Shown here: positions 33,991-45,272 of the stretch, piece by piece
Numbering within the stretch: position 1 is the stretch's first letter
Layout of the letters: each line of letters begins with the position of its first letter
The notes under the pieces: generated by a model
Database searches by the model: none
The model's input: only the letters and a program-made list of their open reading frames with translations
Told to the model about the DNA's origin: nothing
Program-made: the position numbers and the translations under genes
Source of the DNA: Pezicula radicicola
Lineage: Eukaryota > Ascomycota > Leotiomycetes > Helotiales > Dermateaceae
Direction of reading: 5' to 3'
Assembly: GCA_003008705.1 (NCBI GenBank)
Contig: PDUO01000002.1
Coordinates: forward strand, 824,898 to 888,897
Length of the DNA: 64,000 nucleotides

Positions 33991-34380
33991 CATCGAGAGG
34001 AGCCTTACCTGTGAAGGAAGGTAGATAGGATCACGTGTTGGCCTGCTTGATCCCGAGGTGTGCAGTACATTTAAGATATGGACCAGGAAAAGCTGGATAT
34101 ATTCTTCGGGATGCATAGTATTTTCAATTGAAAGGCCCTGACGATGCTGCAAAAATGACAGCTTAAAGCTCGCCATATCCCTAGACAATATCGCACCTGC
34201 TAATATTGATGCCTCAACGACGAAACTTTCTCGCCAGAGTCTTTCCTGCGCTTTGTTGAAATCAAGTCCAGAAGAAGTGCTTCCAAAAGCTCGTGTCGAT
34301 TTGGCAAGACACGGAGGCCAAGTTTGGTAGAATTCAACCCATATGTACAACAGACTCCAAATCCCCTTGTGCTTTAATGA
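33991..34380 (-). other. unassigned coding-like ORF fragment
   Basis: On the minus strand a frame just downstream of NDUFB3 stays open for about 125 codons to a possible donor (CCTTCACAG followed by GTAAGG) near 34012. It reads like protein (QERLWRESFVVEASILAGAI, HPEEYIQLFLVHILN, SGSSRPTRDPIYLP) but has no ATG at its start and no recognised family. It could be a remnant of a gene whose 5' part is gone, or chance. The oxygenase start lies about 185 bases beyond it. Confidence 0.3.
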
Positions 34381-34787
34381 TGTTCCTCTCCATGTGCCTC
34401 TCCATGTCCGTGATCATCCGACAAAAACATGTATTCGTATCCGCAGTATACTGCAAATGCCACCGTCGCGATGCCTAGGCCAGGGAAACTGCCCTTAAAT
34501 CGGTTGAATCTAGAGAAAGGACCTGTGTATCGCCATGCCTCACTGGAGGTGTCAAAGTTAGTAGGATGTTCTCTAGGCATCCAATTGATCTGTAGAATTA
34601 TAAACTCACTATCTGGCCCAAGGATCGTTCGCGGGTGTTCCGGTCGATGCGGCAAAGGCCCTTGGATCGAAGCCTGTGAGGTTGGCACGAGGTGGTGCTC
34701 TCCGTACACTGGGGGTAATTAGGGTTAGCTGTGTCAAGCAAAGTCTAATGGAGCATCAATTGGTATTACTTACCTTGTGAAACGCAT
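34374..34787 (-). CDS. NDUFB3: NADH:ubiquinone oxidoreductase subunit NDUFB3 (B12)
   Basis: This is an accessory subunit of mitochondrial complex I in the inner membrane. Three exons (34787-34774, 34708-34610, 34542-34374) give 93 residues, typical for fungal B12. The first exon encodes only MRFT plus two bases. Exon 2 reads RANLTGFDPRAFAASTG and ANDPWAR. The second splice restores WARYEAWRYTGPFSRFNRFK; its intron has a perfect TACTAAC branch point. One membrane helix follows (LGIATVAFAVYCGYEYMFL), and the tail is His-rich (HGHGEAHGEEHH). An alternative unspliced frame of 111 residues crosses the same region and is not the gene. It is divergent from Pop2 over 368 bases. Confidence 0.9.
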
Positions 34788-35155
34788 CTTGTGAATAGTA
34801 TCTCTCCTCCAGGGTCTAATACAGTATCGCGGAAGGGGAAGGCTGTGATGTTCCTGAGAGCTGATGCGCGCTAGTTGGCGGCTCTTGTTGGCGCGATCGC
34901 TTGCTGGGCTTCATCCGCCGCCAGCCCTGTTGATAGTGCAGAAGACTACAACAAGACCTCCACAACCTCATCTTTGACTAGTACGCGCCCACGAACACGA
35001 CCGAAGACAAAAAAAAATCAATATTCCTGATTCGATCTCTGCCTCCGAAACATATCGTGGCTCCTGCGCATCGAAATCTGTCCAATCGCGTGTGCTCGAC
35101 TTTGCGCCCATGAACCGCCCTCGATCTTTCTGGATTAGCATACATATCAATCAGA
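34788..35155. other. NDUFB3/Pop2 divergent promoter
   Basis: 368 bases between two divergent starts, presumably a shared promoter. It contains GCGCG-rich patches near 34.87-34.92 kb. No gene is seen. Confidence 0.5.
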
Positions 35156-36676
35156 ATGGCTCCGCTCCAGAGATTCGGCGGCGCACCCAATAATATGGCG
35201 GCACACTACGGTCAATATCCAGCACATTCACAAGGACACGCAGGTGGCCTTCCTCCCCCATCACTTGCATCAAACCCAGGCTTTATGAACGCGAATTCAC
35301 TGCAAAATCCCTTCGCCGTGAACGGAAATGCTCTCGGGATGGGTGCAGGCTTTGGTGCAGGATCTGGAATGAATCTCACTGGCGGTGGAAGCGGGCTGGC
35401 AAGTCAAGCTGCGCAGCTTGGCTTTGCAAATGTGGCTCTGCAACAACAAGCACACAATAGCATGGGGTCTCCTGGTTCGCGGGGACCAGCAAATAAAGGC
35501 AGGATAAGAGAGGTCTGGAAGGATAATTTAAGTGAAGAGATTGAGCTTCTACGACATCTGGTGGACAAATATCCATATGTGGCTATGGTTAGACAAAGAC
35601 CTACTTGGGAAGGATGATAATGGGCGCTGACAGCACACCAGGACACAGAATTTCCCGGGATTGTCGCGCGGCCGATGGGCTCATTTCGAGGAAAGAGTGA
35701 TTACCATTACCAATGTTTACGGTGCAATGTCGACCTGCTCAAAATAATTCAACTTGGCATAGTACTTTTCAATGAGGACGGAGAATCACCTCCACCTATT
35801 CCAGCAGACGAGCTAAACCTTCCAGGGGCACGGAAATATGGTGGATTAGTTCAAGTCCCATCCGCCTGGCAGTTCAACTTCAAGTTCTCCCTAAAAGAGG
35901 ACATGTATTCACAGGTGTCAATTGATGCGTTACAGCAAGCTGGGGTGGATTTCCAAAACCTGGATAGAGATGGCATTGATCCAACCCAATTCGCATCTCT
36001 GCTTATAAGTTCTGGTTTGGTTTGCGACGAAGATGTACGCTGGATATCATTCCATGGAGGATACGACTTTGGATATCTCACTAAACTCCTGATCTGCAAA
36101 CCTCTCCCGGATGATGAAGTAGAATTCGACCAACTTATGAAGAAGTTTTTCCCCAGCATTTACGATATCAAATATCTTATGAAGCAATGCATCAAACTGC
36201 ATGGAATGGGCCAACTTACGCCAACTGATAGCCAAACTGCGGAAATTCTGCAGAAGTTTGAACAAAAGTCTGGTCTGGAGAACATTGCCGAGATTTTCAA
36301 GATCAAGCGCCAAGGAGCTGCCCACCAAGCAGGATCGGATGCTTTGTTGACGGGCAAGGTATTCTTCAAGATGAAGGAAAGGATATTCCAAGGCGAAATC
36401 AATGACGATCATCTGGGCAAGGTATGGGGTCTTGGATTTCCAGACCACGGTCCTACGCAGTACTCTACACCACAGCATCACACACAACTACAAGAAAATA
36501 GCACACCAAGTCAGAACGGCACCACTTATGCGAATGGTACACCAAGCACACCAAATACAGGGAATGCAGGTCTCGCTGGGACGCCAGCGCACACGAACAA
36601 CGGAGGGAGTATTGGACCACTTACGCCAGGTGGTGGAGGTGGTGTATTTGGAAATTTCCAGTTCGGCGGTAAATAA
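35156..36676 (+). CDS. pop2: CCR4-NOT deadenylase Pop2/Caf1
   Basis: This is a 3'-5' poly(A) exonuclease subunit of the CCR4-NOT complex, acting in cytoplasmic mRNA decay. Exons 35156-35587 and 35642-36676 (54-base intron) give 488 residues. Residues 1-115 are Gly/Ala/Gln/Asn-rich and disordered. The domain starts at RIREVWKDNLSEEIELLRHL. All DEDD catalytic residues are visible: Asp145 and Glu147 in DTEFPG (at the splice junction), Asp286 in FHGGYDFGYL, Asp319 in IYDIKYLM and Asp377 in HQAGSDALLT. An extra loop (SPPPIPADELNLPGARKYGG) interrupts the usual YTWQFNF region, a common trait of filamentous fungi. The C-terminus is Thr/Gly/Asn-rich. The first ATG was used. Confidence 0.95.
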
Positions 36677-38108
36677 GATCGGCAGGTTAGAGAGTGGGAA
36701 GACTTTTCTTAGCTCATCCTGGAAAACTGGCGGTTTTATAGCGGAGTTAGTCTGGTGCGGACGCTGATGAATTTAGGAGTTCACGGGTCGTCATAAATGT
36801 CTGGAGTCGTATGTACATTATGGAATAGCGAGCAAATTTTTGCAATGCTCTGATTTATGAATGTATCACGTGTCAGTTTACTACAACTACCTACTCAAAA
36901 CAAGTAACGAACTACCTAATGTACGTGCGATGTTTAATATCCTCACTAATACCAAGTTTTTGATGCAGCGTGGGTACTCACCTGTCCACAAAATCCATTA
37001 TCAAGCAGGAATCTTCAAGCACTTCCTCTTTTGGGCCAGGGAGATAACACCTTTTTCTGGATGCTTTAGAGGTTAACCAAGCTATCTATACGCAGTACAT
37101 GGTCTAAAATCTAAACCTTTTTTTTTCGGTCTTGAGCTATGATCAACAATCCCTTTGTAACTTCGTATTAACGTCCTATGTTGTGCAACTTGTGCTAAGT
37201 TAAGGGATAGCTAGCTGCTAAGGGTTAAATGAAGGCAGACCGAGTAAGGTCAAGCTAGAAATTGGTTAAATTTAATACTTAGCTATGGGCTTTAAGTCGG
37301 ATCCAAAGTACAGTCACGAATGCCAAGTAAGAATAGATAAACTAACCTGAGTAAGTTATTATACTCAACTTAAATTAAGTTACTTACCTTAATCACTTTA
37401 CAGCAAGCCCGTTACTGAAGTAAAGTCAATCCCCACGTGGCATTGTTAAACTCTCTACCTAGAGAAAGTATATCAAGTTTCTATATCTTGTATTTTACGC
37501 CAGATATGATACATGCTAGAAACGAAAAAATAAGTTTGTAAGAGTAAGAGAACTGCTGGAACTCATGAATCTTAGCAAGGTACATATTAAGAAACTCAAG
37601 TTAGACAGTACGAGTACTTCTTAAACAGGTAACTGTAAGATCTCACGACCTTACTAAACAGATTACCTACCTACTTCGTACACAACTAAATTTCAGCTAG
37701 TCCACACAAACCCCAAGCACAAGCCACAGCCCCCCGACGTCATCTCAAATTGGTGATATTTTAGCTCATCCCTCACCTTAACGCCGACAAGCACCCTACA
37801 AACGAAGTAAATCATCTACCCAACTATTCTTCAACGCCAAGTACATGAGTAATGGTTTTATTTCTCTGCATGTATTGCGTACTACAGTAGCACATCATCA
37901 GGAGAGAAGATGATGCCAATACCAATGCCGAGAGTGCCGTAAGTAGAAGATCTTGATTCTCCTACGGAAATATAACACCCCTCTTCTCTCCCCTCCTCTC
38001 CCCTCTCTCTTCACACCCATCAGGTATTCAACCTCTCTCCCATCCCAATCCATCCCAATCCAATCCAATCCAACACTCCTCAACCCCCCAAAAATACAAA
38101 CACCAAAA
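36677..38108. other. AT-rich intergenic region with repeats
   Basis: About 1.4 kb without a supportable gene. It contains ACTTAA units at 37340-37405 and scattered CTCAAGTTAG-like units to 37.65 kb. A CT-rich run (about 37978-38010) and short AATCC repeats (38040-38070) precede the next gene as a typical fungal promoter. Confidence 0.55.
37340..37405. repeat. degenerate ACTTAA repeat array
   Basis: CTGAGTAAGTTATTATACTC, AACTTAAATTAAGTTACTTA and CCTTAATCACTTTA follow one another. The AACTTAA/TTAAGTT core is palindromic. Confidence 0.5.
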
Positions 38109-39024
38109 ATGACCCCACCATCACCAAGAATCCTCCTCCTCGGCGGCCACGGCAAGATCTCCCTCTACCTAACCCCAAAAATCCTCGCCCGATCCTGGAA
38201 CCTCACCTCAGTAATCCGGAACCCCGATCAAAAGTCCACAATCCTAGAAGCCGGGAAGAATGGACCGGGTAAACTCGATGTTCTAGTTTCGTCCTTAGAT
38301 GATGTGAAATCGGAAGCGGATGCTCAGAAGATTTTGGATCAGACGAGACCAGATTGGGTTGTTTGGAGTGCTGGTATGTTTAAGTCTTTTGCTCTCCTCA
38401 TCATAATATGCCTACTATAGTTGTTTTGAGATGAAGGAATAAATACTAATAATTGGGGGGGGGGGGAATTTAGGAGCCGGAGGAAAAGGCGGACCAGAAA
38501 GAACAAACGCCATAGACAGAGACGCAGCAATCCACATAATAAAATCCTCCATCTCGACCCCCTCCATCAAAAAAGTCCTACTCATATCCGCGTTATCAAT
38601 TCGTCGGAATAAAGCACCATGGTGGACAGAAGAAGGATGGAAAAGCGTACAAAAAGTAAACACAGAAATATTACCGGTGTATTATAAAGCGAAATTAGCA
38701 GCGGATGAGGTCTTGACTGTTTTGGGCGAGGAGAGAATGAATAGGGATAAAGGGTTTAGTTATGTTATTTTGAGACCGGGGGCGCTGGCTGATGGAGAGG
38801 AGACAGGGAAGGTACAGCTGGGGAGGACCGTGGCGAGGGATACTGTTAATAGGAGGGATGTTGCGGAGGTTGCGGTTAGGTTGTTGGAGAGGGAGGGGAG
38901 TAGGGGGTGGGTTGATTTGTTGAATGGTGAGGAGGATGTTGGTGATGCTGTGGAGAGGGTTGTGAGGGAGGGGATTGATTCTAGGGAAGGAGAGGATTTA
39001 GAGGCTATGAAGGCTAGTATCTAG
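38109..39024 (+). CDS. NAD(P)-binding Rossmann protein (atypical SDR)
   Basis: This is a predicted NAD(P)-dependent oxidoreductase or dinucleotide sensor of the atypical short-chain dehydrogenase group. Exons 38109-38373 and 38474-39024 give 271 residues. The dinucleotide-binding motif LLLGGHGKIS lies at residues 9-18 (GxxGxxS form). WVVWSAGAGGKGGPERTNAI spans the splice, followed by DRDAAIHIIKSS. SALSIRR, then YYKAKLAADEVL, supplies the Tyr-x-x-x-Lys-like pair. LRPGALADGE is the usual segment before the C-terminal domain. The 100-base intron contains a 12-G run. Codon use shifts from C-rich in exon 1 to G-rich late in exon 2. Substrate is unknown; similar fungal proteins are annotated as NAD-dependent epimerase/dehydratase. 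Confidence 0.8.
38455..38466 (+). repeat. poly-G run in intron
   Basis: Twelve consecutive G bases end 7 bases before the intron's acceptor AG. This is unusual where a pyrimidine tract is expected. Confidence 0.8.
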
Positions 39025-39807
39025 CTGTAAAATGGTTTGTGTAATTTGACAGTGGCGCATAACTATCCCAGTAACTGACTAGGTTGAATTCAGTAACTGT
39101 CTTGATTCAATTTGGAGAACTGACTTGATTTAAGTAAGGCACTTGTTTGGGCCTTTGACTTGCTATGAGCCAATTGCTTGAATTGAGTCAATCACTTAAC
39201 ACGAGTAACTTAAAATGTGGAATAATAAGTCACGATGAAGTACAGATATCAATCTTGTGTAAAGATTTCCCATCCCCAACTCCAACTTTCTCCCTCTTAT
39301 ACTAGAGCAGAGCCAACTCTTCAGGTCCAAGTCACTGCAGATATCAAGTCAACCACACGCATGTTTCAAACTCCTTGTGCCTTGAACTTACCATGCCTGT
39401 AAATTGACGGTGGGAAGAATCCACCATGAACTGGGAGATCGTGAAACCTACACGTGACGAACACCTCATTATTTTGCATATTATTTTGCATCGCTGTTGG
39501 CGTGGCGCTGATTCTTTGGACCATGGAGGTATTGGAAGGCTCGTGTGTATCTACCAAGCTGAACTGCTCGAAAGCAGCTACAGCTTCTTCGGACGTCATC
39601 CCCAGAGTTGGGAACGAGGCCGGACCTGAAGCGCCAGCTACAGTAGGTGGTCTACTTATTAATATTCAAGCTCATAGGTGACTTCTCAGCCTACAAAGAT
39701 GTTAGTTCTTTCAAAAGGGACCGCCCCGTTTCACACCAAGCTGTTATGTGCAAGCAATGAAAAGTATCTTTCAGTCCAGATAAACGATAATGGCTGTCTT
39801 GCATATG
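39025..39807. other. intergenic with repeat array and a small ORF
   Basis: The repeat array is at 39060-39215. A minus-strand ATG frame (39599-39366, starting MTSEEAVAAFEQFSLVDTHE) reads like protein and meets a GTAAGT donor near 39391, but no second exon or family is recognised, so it is only a weak gene candidate. Confidence 0.4.
39060..39215. repeat. degenerate ACTTGA/AGTAACT repeat array
   Basis: Units such as CAGTAACTGACTAGGTTGAA, TTCAGTAACTGTCTTGATTC, GAACTGACTTGATTTAAGTA, GGCACTTG, TTGAATTGAGTCAATCACTT and AACACGAGTAACTTAA recur with a spacing near 22-24 bases. Confidence 0.6.
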
Positions 39808-42017
39808 CTACTCGTTAAAAAGATGTGCAAACCTTTCCTTCCCTCTTTCAACAAACCTAACAGGTACTTTGTCTCCTGCCTTCATCATCAAAGTAACGAT
39901 CGGTTCTAGCCTTGCTAGCACACCCCTGGCTCTCTCAATGGCCTTTTCATAAACTCTCCTCTTCTGGGCATCGCCCATCATAGCCACTTCTTCGTCACTG
40001 GCCCAATCTGCAACATCCAACTCTACGGAGTACCGCTGGAAGATGGCTGTTAGTACGGCCGTGATCTCAACTTGCGCGAATCGTTTCCCCGGACAGGCTC
40101 TTAAGCCTTCCGAAAAAGCGATAAAGGAACCCTTCACAGGTTTGAACAGGCCATTTTTTGTTTCAAAAGAAGCCTTTTCCAGACTGTCAATTATTTCTCC
40201 CTTCTGTGCTTCTTCGTCCTCATCTTCTTCGCTTGGCAGCCAGCGTTCGGGAACGAAGTCATCAAGGTCGCAGTCTGAGCCTGTTACCCACGAGGAGGCA
40301 TATGGATAGTATCGTGGGTTTCTGTTGGTGCCAATGCAGTTCAGATGCACGAACGTATCATCTGGAATGATGTGTTCCTTTCCATCAATAGTCACCTTCT
40401 GGTCTCCTCCAACAGTCGTTTTCGGAATATTAATAATTGGAGGAATAAGTCGCAACTGCTCATTAAGGACCGCGCCAACCATGGAATTGTAGAGACGAGG
40501 CATGTCAGCAATATAATCAATTTCTGCAATTGTTTTATGGCCAAGGACATTATCGATATCGAATTGGAGGTGCTGTTGCGTTGGAGGAGAAATGGCCAGT
40601 TCGATAATGCTGTAATGGATGCTGTTTGCTGAAGTTTCGTGGCCTGCGAAGAAGAAGATGAAAGAATTGCTAATTATCTCGTCTCGGGATAAAATTGGCT
40701 TGTGAGGGGTGCCAGATTTGGAATCATAATCAGGAGGAAGCTCATCTGATGCTTTAATCATTGGTCCTAATCAAAGTGTAAACATCGTTACTGCAGGCGG
40801 TTTGTAGAGGAACATACCCATCAAATCCATGGTTCCTTTGTCGCTTTCTCCTTGATACACTTTCTCTTTCTTGATATCCAAGAGTTCATTAAAGTACCTT
40901 CTTGTCTCATCGTAAGCTCTATATACAGATCTCTGATATGAGAAAGGCGAAAATTCTGGAGATGGTTTTAGTCGGGTGCATATTCAAAGGACTACAAAAC
41001 TTACTGAGCATCCAAGGATCGAGTATAATGAAATTAAGAATCCCATGGAGCATCTGAGTCAAGCTGTCTTTGAACATTAGTTGATGCCCGTTTGCAAGTT
41101 TTGTCGTACTGAGACCCGGCAGACCCTTTCCATCAAGGCTGCTCTCGTCTTCGCCAGGCCACAGCTGGGGCACACCAAATCCGGCGGCACAAATGACATG
41201 TAAGCTTAGAATCGCCGTATCCTTGATTGTGCTATCGACCCGTATGTCTTCCTCGGTGTTGGAGCCTTGAGTACTCCAATGATTCATCATTGCTTCCGCC
41301 TGCCTTAGGCTCTCCTCGAAAGCAAATTTATTGCTCTTCTCAGAAAAGCTCGGTGCTACCACTTTCTTGTGAGCCCGCCAATCCTGCCCTTCACTTGTAA
41401 GTATACTTCGCCCAAAAATATCAACGATCTTATAGTCTTTGATCGGCTTTACGAAGTCACTTTTTCTTGTGACGACTTGGGTTATGAGCTCGGCATTTGT
41501 TGTCTTAAGATAGATCATATTGAGTGCTACAATCAAGTATGTATCCCCGAACTTCTCGTGCGAGGCCCGGCGATGGAAATAGGACTCGTTGCGGCCGATC
41601 ATACTGTGGTCGTTAGTCTGCATAGATGGGATAGGAAATGCACCCAAGAGCTTACTGTACCCAGTTCCATTTCTGTGTGAAGGGTAGAACAGAACATAAA
41701 GGGAGGATGATGGCTTCGACAAGAAACGTATAGCCATAGCCAATTCCAAACACGGCTTCTCTCAGTTAGCTATTATGGCATTTTCAATTGCCACCCCACC
41801 CATCAGTGGAACCACAAGCATGGGTAATGGACATCCACCCAAGAGGTACCAAAACCCAGCAGAATAAAGGTGTTTGCAACTCACGACTCAAGACATAAGG
41901 GAATCCAGATCTCTTCGCCGCCTCAATCTTTTTCATATAGCTGCGATAAAGGCAGAATATCTTCTGCACCAGCAAGATTACGGCGCCGATCGTTGCCAGC
42001 GTCATGACTCGAGCCAT
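39808..42017 (-). CDS. cytochrome P450 monooxygenase
   Basis: This is a haem-thiolate monooxygenase, ER-anchored by an N-terminal helix (TLATIGAVILLVQKIFCLY). Five exons (42017-41885, 41755-41661, 41617-41005, 40955-40818, 40766-39808) give 645 residues. The first splice restores PYVLSPVFGIG and the second LPFTQKWNWTND. Family landmarks: WRAHKKVVAPSF (helix C), AGHET (I helix, about residues 367-371), EQLR (K-helix ExxR, about 429), PERW, and the haem loop FSEGLRACPGKRF with Cys about 551. An acidic insert (SEEDEDEEAQKGEI) lies between PERW and the haem loop and makes the protein longer than usual. There is no biosynthetic cluster around it. The substrate is not predictable. Confidence 0.92.
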
Positions 42018-42619
42018 TGTGACGACTATGCAACAGGGCAAGGGAACACTACCGGTTTACAAGCCAATTTGAGAAGAAGAACAATGGATGAATATTTAAT
42101 GAGGATACATAGACAATAGATGAAAGGAAGAAACGAAACGAAAGCTGTCAACGAGAGATGGAAGTGCCCACATGCCTGTGCAGTTCACTAAAGCTTAAGC
42201 CTTTGCCACTGGTACACCGCGTCCGACACGAGGCTGATACGCGTTACAGATTGCAGATCGAGGCTTGAGATGGACATTGGTGTAATTGGTGTGGGGGCTG
42301 GTGCCAAGCAGAGTCCCGTAGCAGCAGCAGCCAACGGCAGTCAGAGTGGAGCGAGAGATGAGCATGGTCGGCATCTGCGTTGCGTCCTAGCGGGGCTGTT
42401 ACAGTATTATACCACAATACCTTGCATATGAGTGGCGGTGTCGCGTGCTGTTCTTTCGACTCCTCAGATACCCGACTCTTGTTTGCTTTTCGTAATGGAA
42501 CGTTGGAGGCGTCAGCTACAGTAGGGTGGTGGGTGTGCGAGCGCCAGTCGTTTCTCGTGCTGATGGTTGGCTCGGGCGGGGTGTTTGCATTGCTGAATTT
42601 GGGAGAAAGAGGCATGAAG

Positions 42620-42678
42620 GAGAAGAAGAAGAAGAAGAAGAAGAAGAAGATGATGATGATGATGATGATGATGATGAT
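42620..42678 (+). repeat. compound (GAA)n(GAT)n microsatellite
   Basis: About ten AGA/GAA triplets are followed directly by about ten ATG/GAT triplets. They create false poly-Lys/poly-Met or poly-Leu/poly-His frames. Confidence 0.9.
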
Positions 42679-43499
42679 AGTGAGAATAATGGTAAGAAGA
42701 GGTGAAGAGTGCGAAGAGAGTGTCGTTGTCGTTGAGATAAACAATTTTGGTAAAAATCCGCGCCGCCAACCCCGCCTATGATAGAATTGTGGAGACTACA
42801 AATAGTGAGCTGTATTCTGATTCCTCAATCAGCAAACACCACCACGATGGGTCAACCCCCCCTTGCTCCTAATCAATGATCCGGATTGGCTCACCCAAAG
42901 CAAGCACCCTCAACGGGTACTGTACTCTGTAGAGGAAAGACAACATAAGACCTCTTGAAAAGATAGACGAGCTTGGGCTATCTCTTGGCGGCTTGGTACA
43001 TCAAGCTTGTGAAATGGTAGAGAGCGCTTCATAGTAATTCTCTTGGTTGGCTATTCGTCCCTCCTCGGTTTTCAAATGAGTGTGTGAAATCCGCCATGGC
43101 TCTTTTCCTAACCAAGCGCCCTCACATGTTACAGATCGATGTGAAATCATTTTCACCTTCCCACCGCGTCAAGATGCCAGGAAGCAAGAGCTCGGCAAAA
43201 CAAAAACATCAAAAGCCTCGCATCTAAAAAAGACTCCAAAACAACTGGGTAAAAAGGCCTCCCAAAAAAAAGCTCGTTTCGTCGGCGACTTTTCGAGAAT
43301 AAACCCAGATTTACAGTCTCGTGGCACCTTTCAAGGAAAGAGTCTTATATGACGACACACAAGTTTATTTTTATTTTTTCGATTTAGTTACGATTTCCTC
43401 CTCTTCAACAGAATTTGACCCGATACCACTGACCTTAAGTGCGTAACGCGTTTTCTGTTTGTTGGAGGAAATATGGTTAGGTGAATATATCAACATTGT

Positions 43500-43615
43500 C
43501 AAGTCACAATCTCAAGTGAATACATAGGCACACAAAATCACTCAATCACTCAGTCACTATGGAATTTCTTCCTTATCATCAAGAACTGATTTAGTTCAAG
43601 TCGTCTTATCTCAAG
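43500..43615. repeat. weak member of the dispersed repeat family
   Basis: CTCAAGTGAATACATAGG, CACTCAATCACTCAGTCACT and GATTTAGTTCAAGTCGTC resemble the other arrays but are more diverged. Confidence 0.35.
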
Positions 43616-43805
43616 TGTTTGCTATGATCAAATCGTGCCTTCTCACAATCCTTGAGTCAACTTAATCTTTTCGAACCAAAAGCTGCTCCTTCTACATCTA
43701 TCAACCCGTCCCTCAACGGTCCTTTCCAGAATCATTAAATCACTTCAGGAGCATAGTCAGGTCTTCTTTCCTAGCTTTCCTCCGTCAACATCTCTTAAAT
43801 TTATT

Positions 43806-45272
43806 ATGTTAACACCATCCTTCAACACCCTACTCCTCAGAATGGCTACTCCTATGCCTCCTATGCCCCCCTCTCTAGGAAGCATCTCAACTCCTGTTAC
43901 AATAACTCTCCCTATTCAATCCCCAACAATTATTAAAGTCCCCCAAGAAGCCAATAAAAACGGACCAGAAGCCAAATTCCAAGTAACGCAACAACTTCTC
44001 TACGAAAATGAATTCGAAGGCCATGGTAAGTGATTTACATAGGTGACGCAGCTTCCTTCAACTACTCAGATCAATGCAGCCTACATCTCGGCACATCTCC
44101 AACGGCTACAAAACGGCCTTTACGCAGATGACAATCTTCATAGCAAGGACAGCCTACACGTCACCTTCGTAGCAGTAACTTTCGTTTTACACGCCGAACG
44201 CTCAAGTACGCATCGCTTTGAATCCCTAGTCATAGAAATTACAGCTCGATCTACAGACGAGAAACAGCTACGTTTCCTTAAATATGCACCACATGCTGCC
44301 TATGGTCGTATGAGTACAGAATCTCTCAAATGGAATTTCCAATTAGGTGCGAGTGTTGGAGTGACGAAGTGTCCGGTTAATGTGAATGTTAACCCTTCGA
44401 TGTCGTATGAGAAGGATAAGATTGTTGGTACGATGATGAAGATGTGAGTTTTGAGTTACTCCAACACGCCAACTAATTCAATGATAATCCGAACTCAACT
44501 AAAATATTCATAACAGTCAAGGTTCCACACGAAGTACGTTCCACCGAGCTCATGGCAGTATAGACGAGCACCGAATCGCAGATACCAAACTTGTCTGGTC
44601 AATGGAAGAAAACGCACAACAAGAATCTGGTCTCCCCCGAGAATTCACCTTTGTCTTCCTCATGGAGCGGCCTTCAGAAGCACACTGCTGCCAGAAACCA
44701 TCTGACCACAGGTTTCTTCACCTCCCCCATCTTCAAGCCGACGGGACCACATCACCTCCGCTTGAAGAGAAAGAGGATCCTAACGGAGTCCTCAATTACC
44801 ACTGCTTAGATAACGAACATCCGGAAAAGAAAGACTCTTCGATTACTGTCCACGAAGTTGCTTTACCTCTTACTCCTAATCACTCCGGTAACCATATCCA
44901 CAACCAAGGAACCGACAATTACGACCAAGTATTCATGCCCATTCAATTCAGCTTCAACGTTAAACCTATTGTGAGTGCTACAGTCAACGCAGCAGCACCC
45001 GATATCCCAAAGAAACCACAGCATACCATCGTATACGGCGAGGTCGGTCAGCGTTTTCCTACTGGCGGTATCAATGGTGAACATGCAGACCATGTGATTG
45101 ATGGATTGTATAATTTTGCTAAGCTGCCGGGCAATTTTGAGGATTTTATGGAGTTACCTGGTAGCTCGGTTACTTCTGTGGCAGGTTTTATTTTTCTAGT
45201 GTTTTATAGGATTTGGCTTGGTATATGTAAAATGAGTACTAACTTTTGTTAGGAACCTACATTGCCGGATAA
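43806..45272 (+). CDS. conserved-looking fungal protein of unknown function
   Basis: Four exons (43806-44025, 44080-44443, 44517-45184, 45253-45272) give 423 residues. The frame is kept through all three introns, which strongly supports a real gene. I do not recognise a characterised domain. Residues 75-195 look like a compact beta-rich fold (YISAHLQRLQNGLY, SLHVTFVAVTFVLHAE, RFLKYAPHAAYGRMSTESLK, WNFQLGASVGVTKCPVNVNV). Residues 196-270 continue it (STRSTFHRAHGSIDEHRIAD, LVWSMEENAQQESGLPREF). Residues 330-410 carry FMPIQFSFNVKPIVSATVNA and PQHTIVYGEVG. There is no signal peptide or membrane helix. The final exon encodes only GTYIAG; without it the frame would run on to FC-stop at 45252. A second possible start is at 43842. 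Confidence 0.75.

Larger units (their letters stand above)
42018..43805. other. intergenic region
   Basis: About 1.8 kb. It holds a GAA/ATG triplet microsatellite (42620-42678) and a weak repeat stretch (43500-43615). A basic frame near 43.13-43.35 kb lacks a clear start. No gene is called. Confidence 0.5.

Noticed and set aside
34374..34709. A 111-residue unspliced frame over NDUFB3
   Set aside because: Its first half is a wrong frame. Splicing at 34708-34610 gives the family text RANLTGFDPRAFAAS and DPWAR, so the spliced model is right.
39366..39599. Small minus-strand gene beginning MTSEEAVAAF
   Set aside because: It reads like protein and meets a GTAAGT donor, but no second exon or family was found. 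Kept only as a note in the intergenic entry.
42512..42781. Frames rich in Lys/Met on one strand and Leu/His on the other
   Set aside because: They are produced by the GAA/GAT triplet microsatellite at 42620-42678; there is no start context or family support.
43080..43352. Basic 90-codon frame with many Lys residues
   Set aside because: It begins without an ATG in a good context, has no splice partner and no recognised family; composition follows A-rich DNA.
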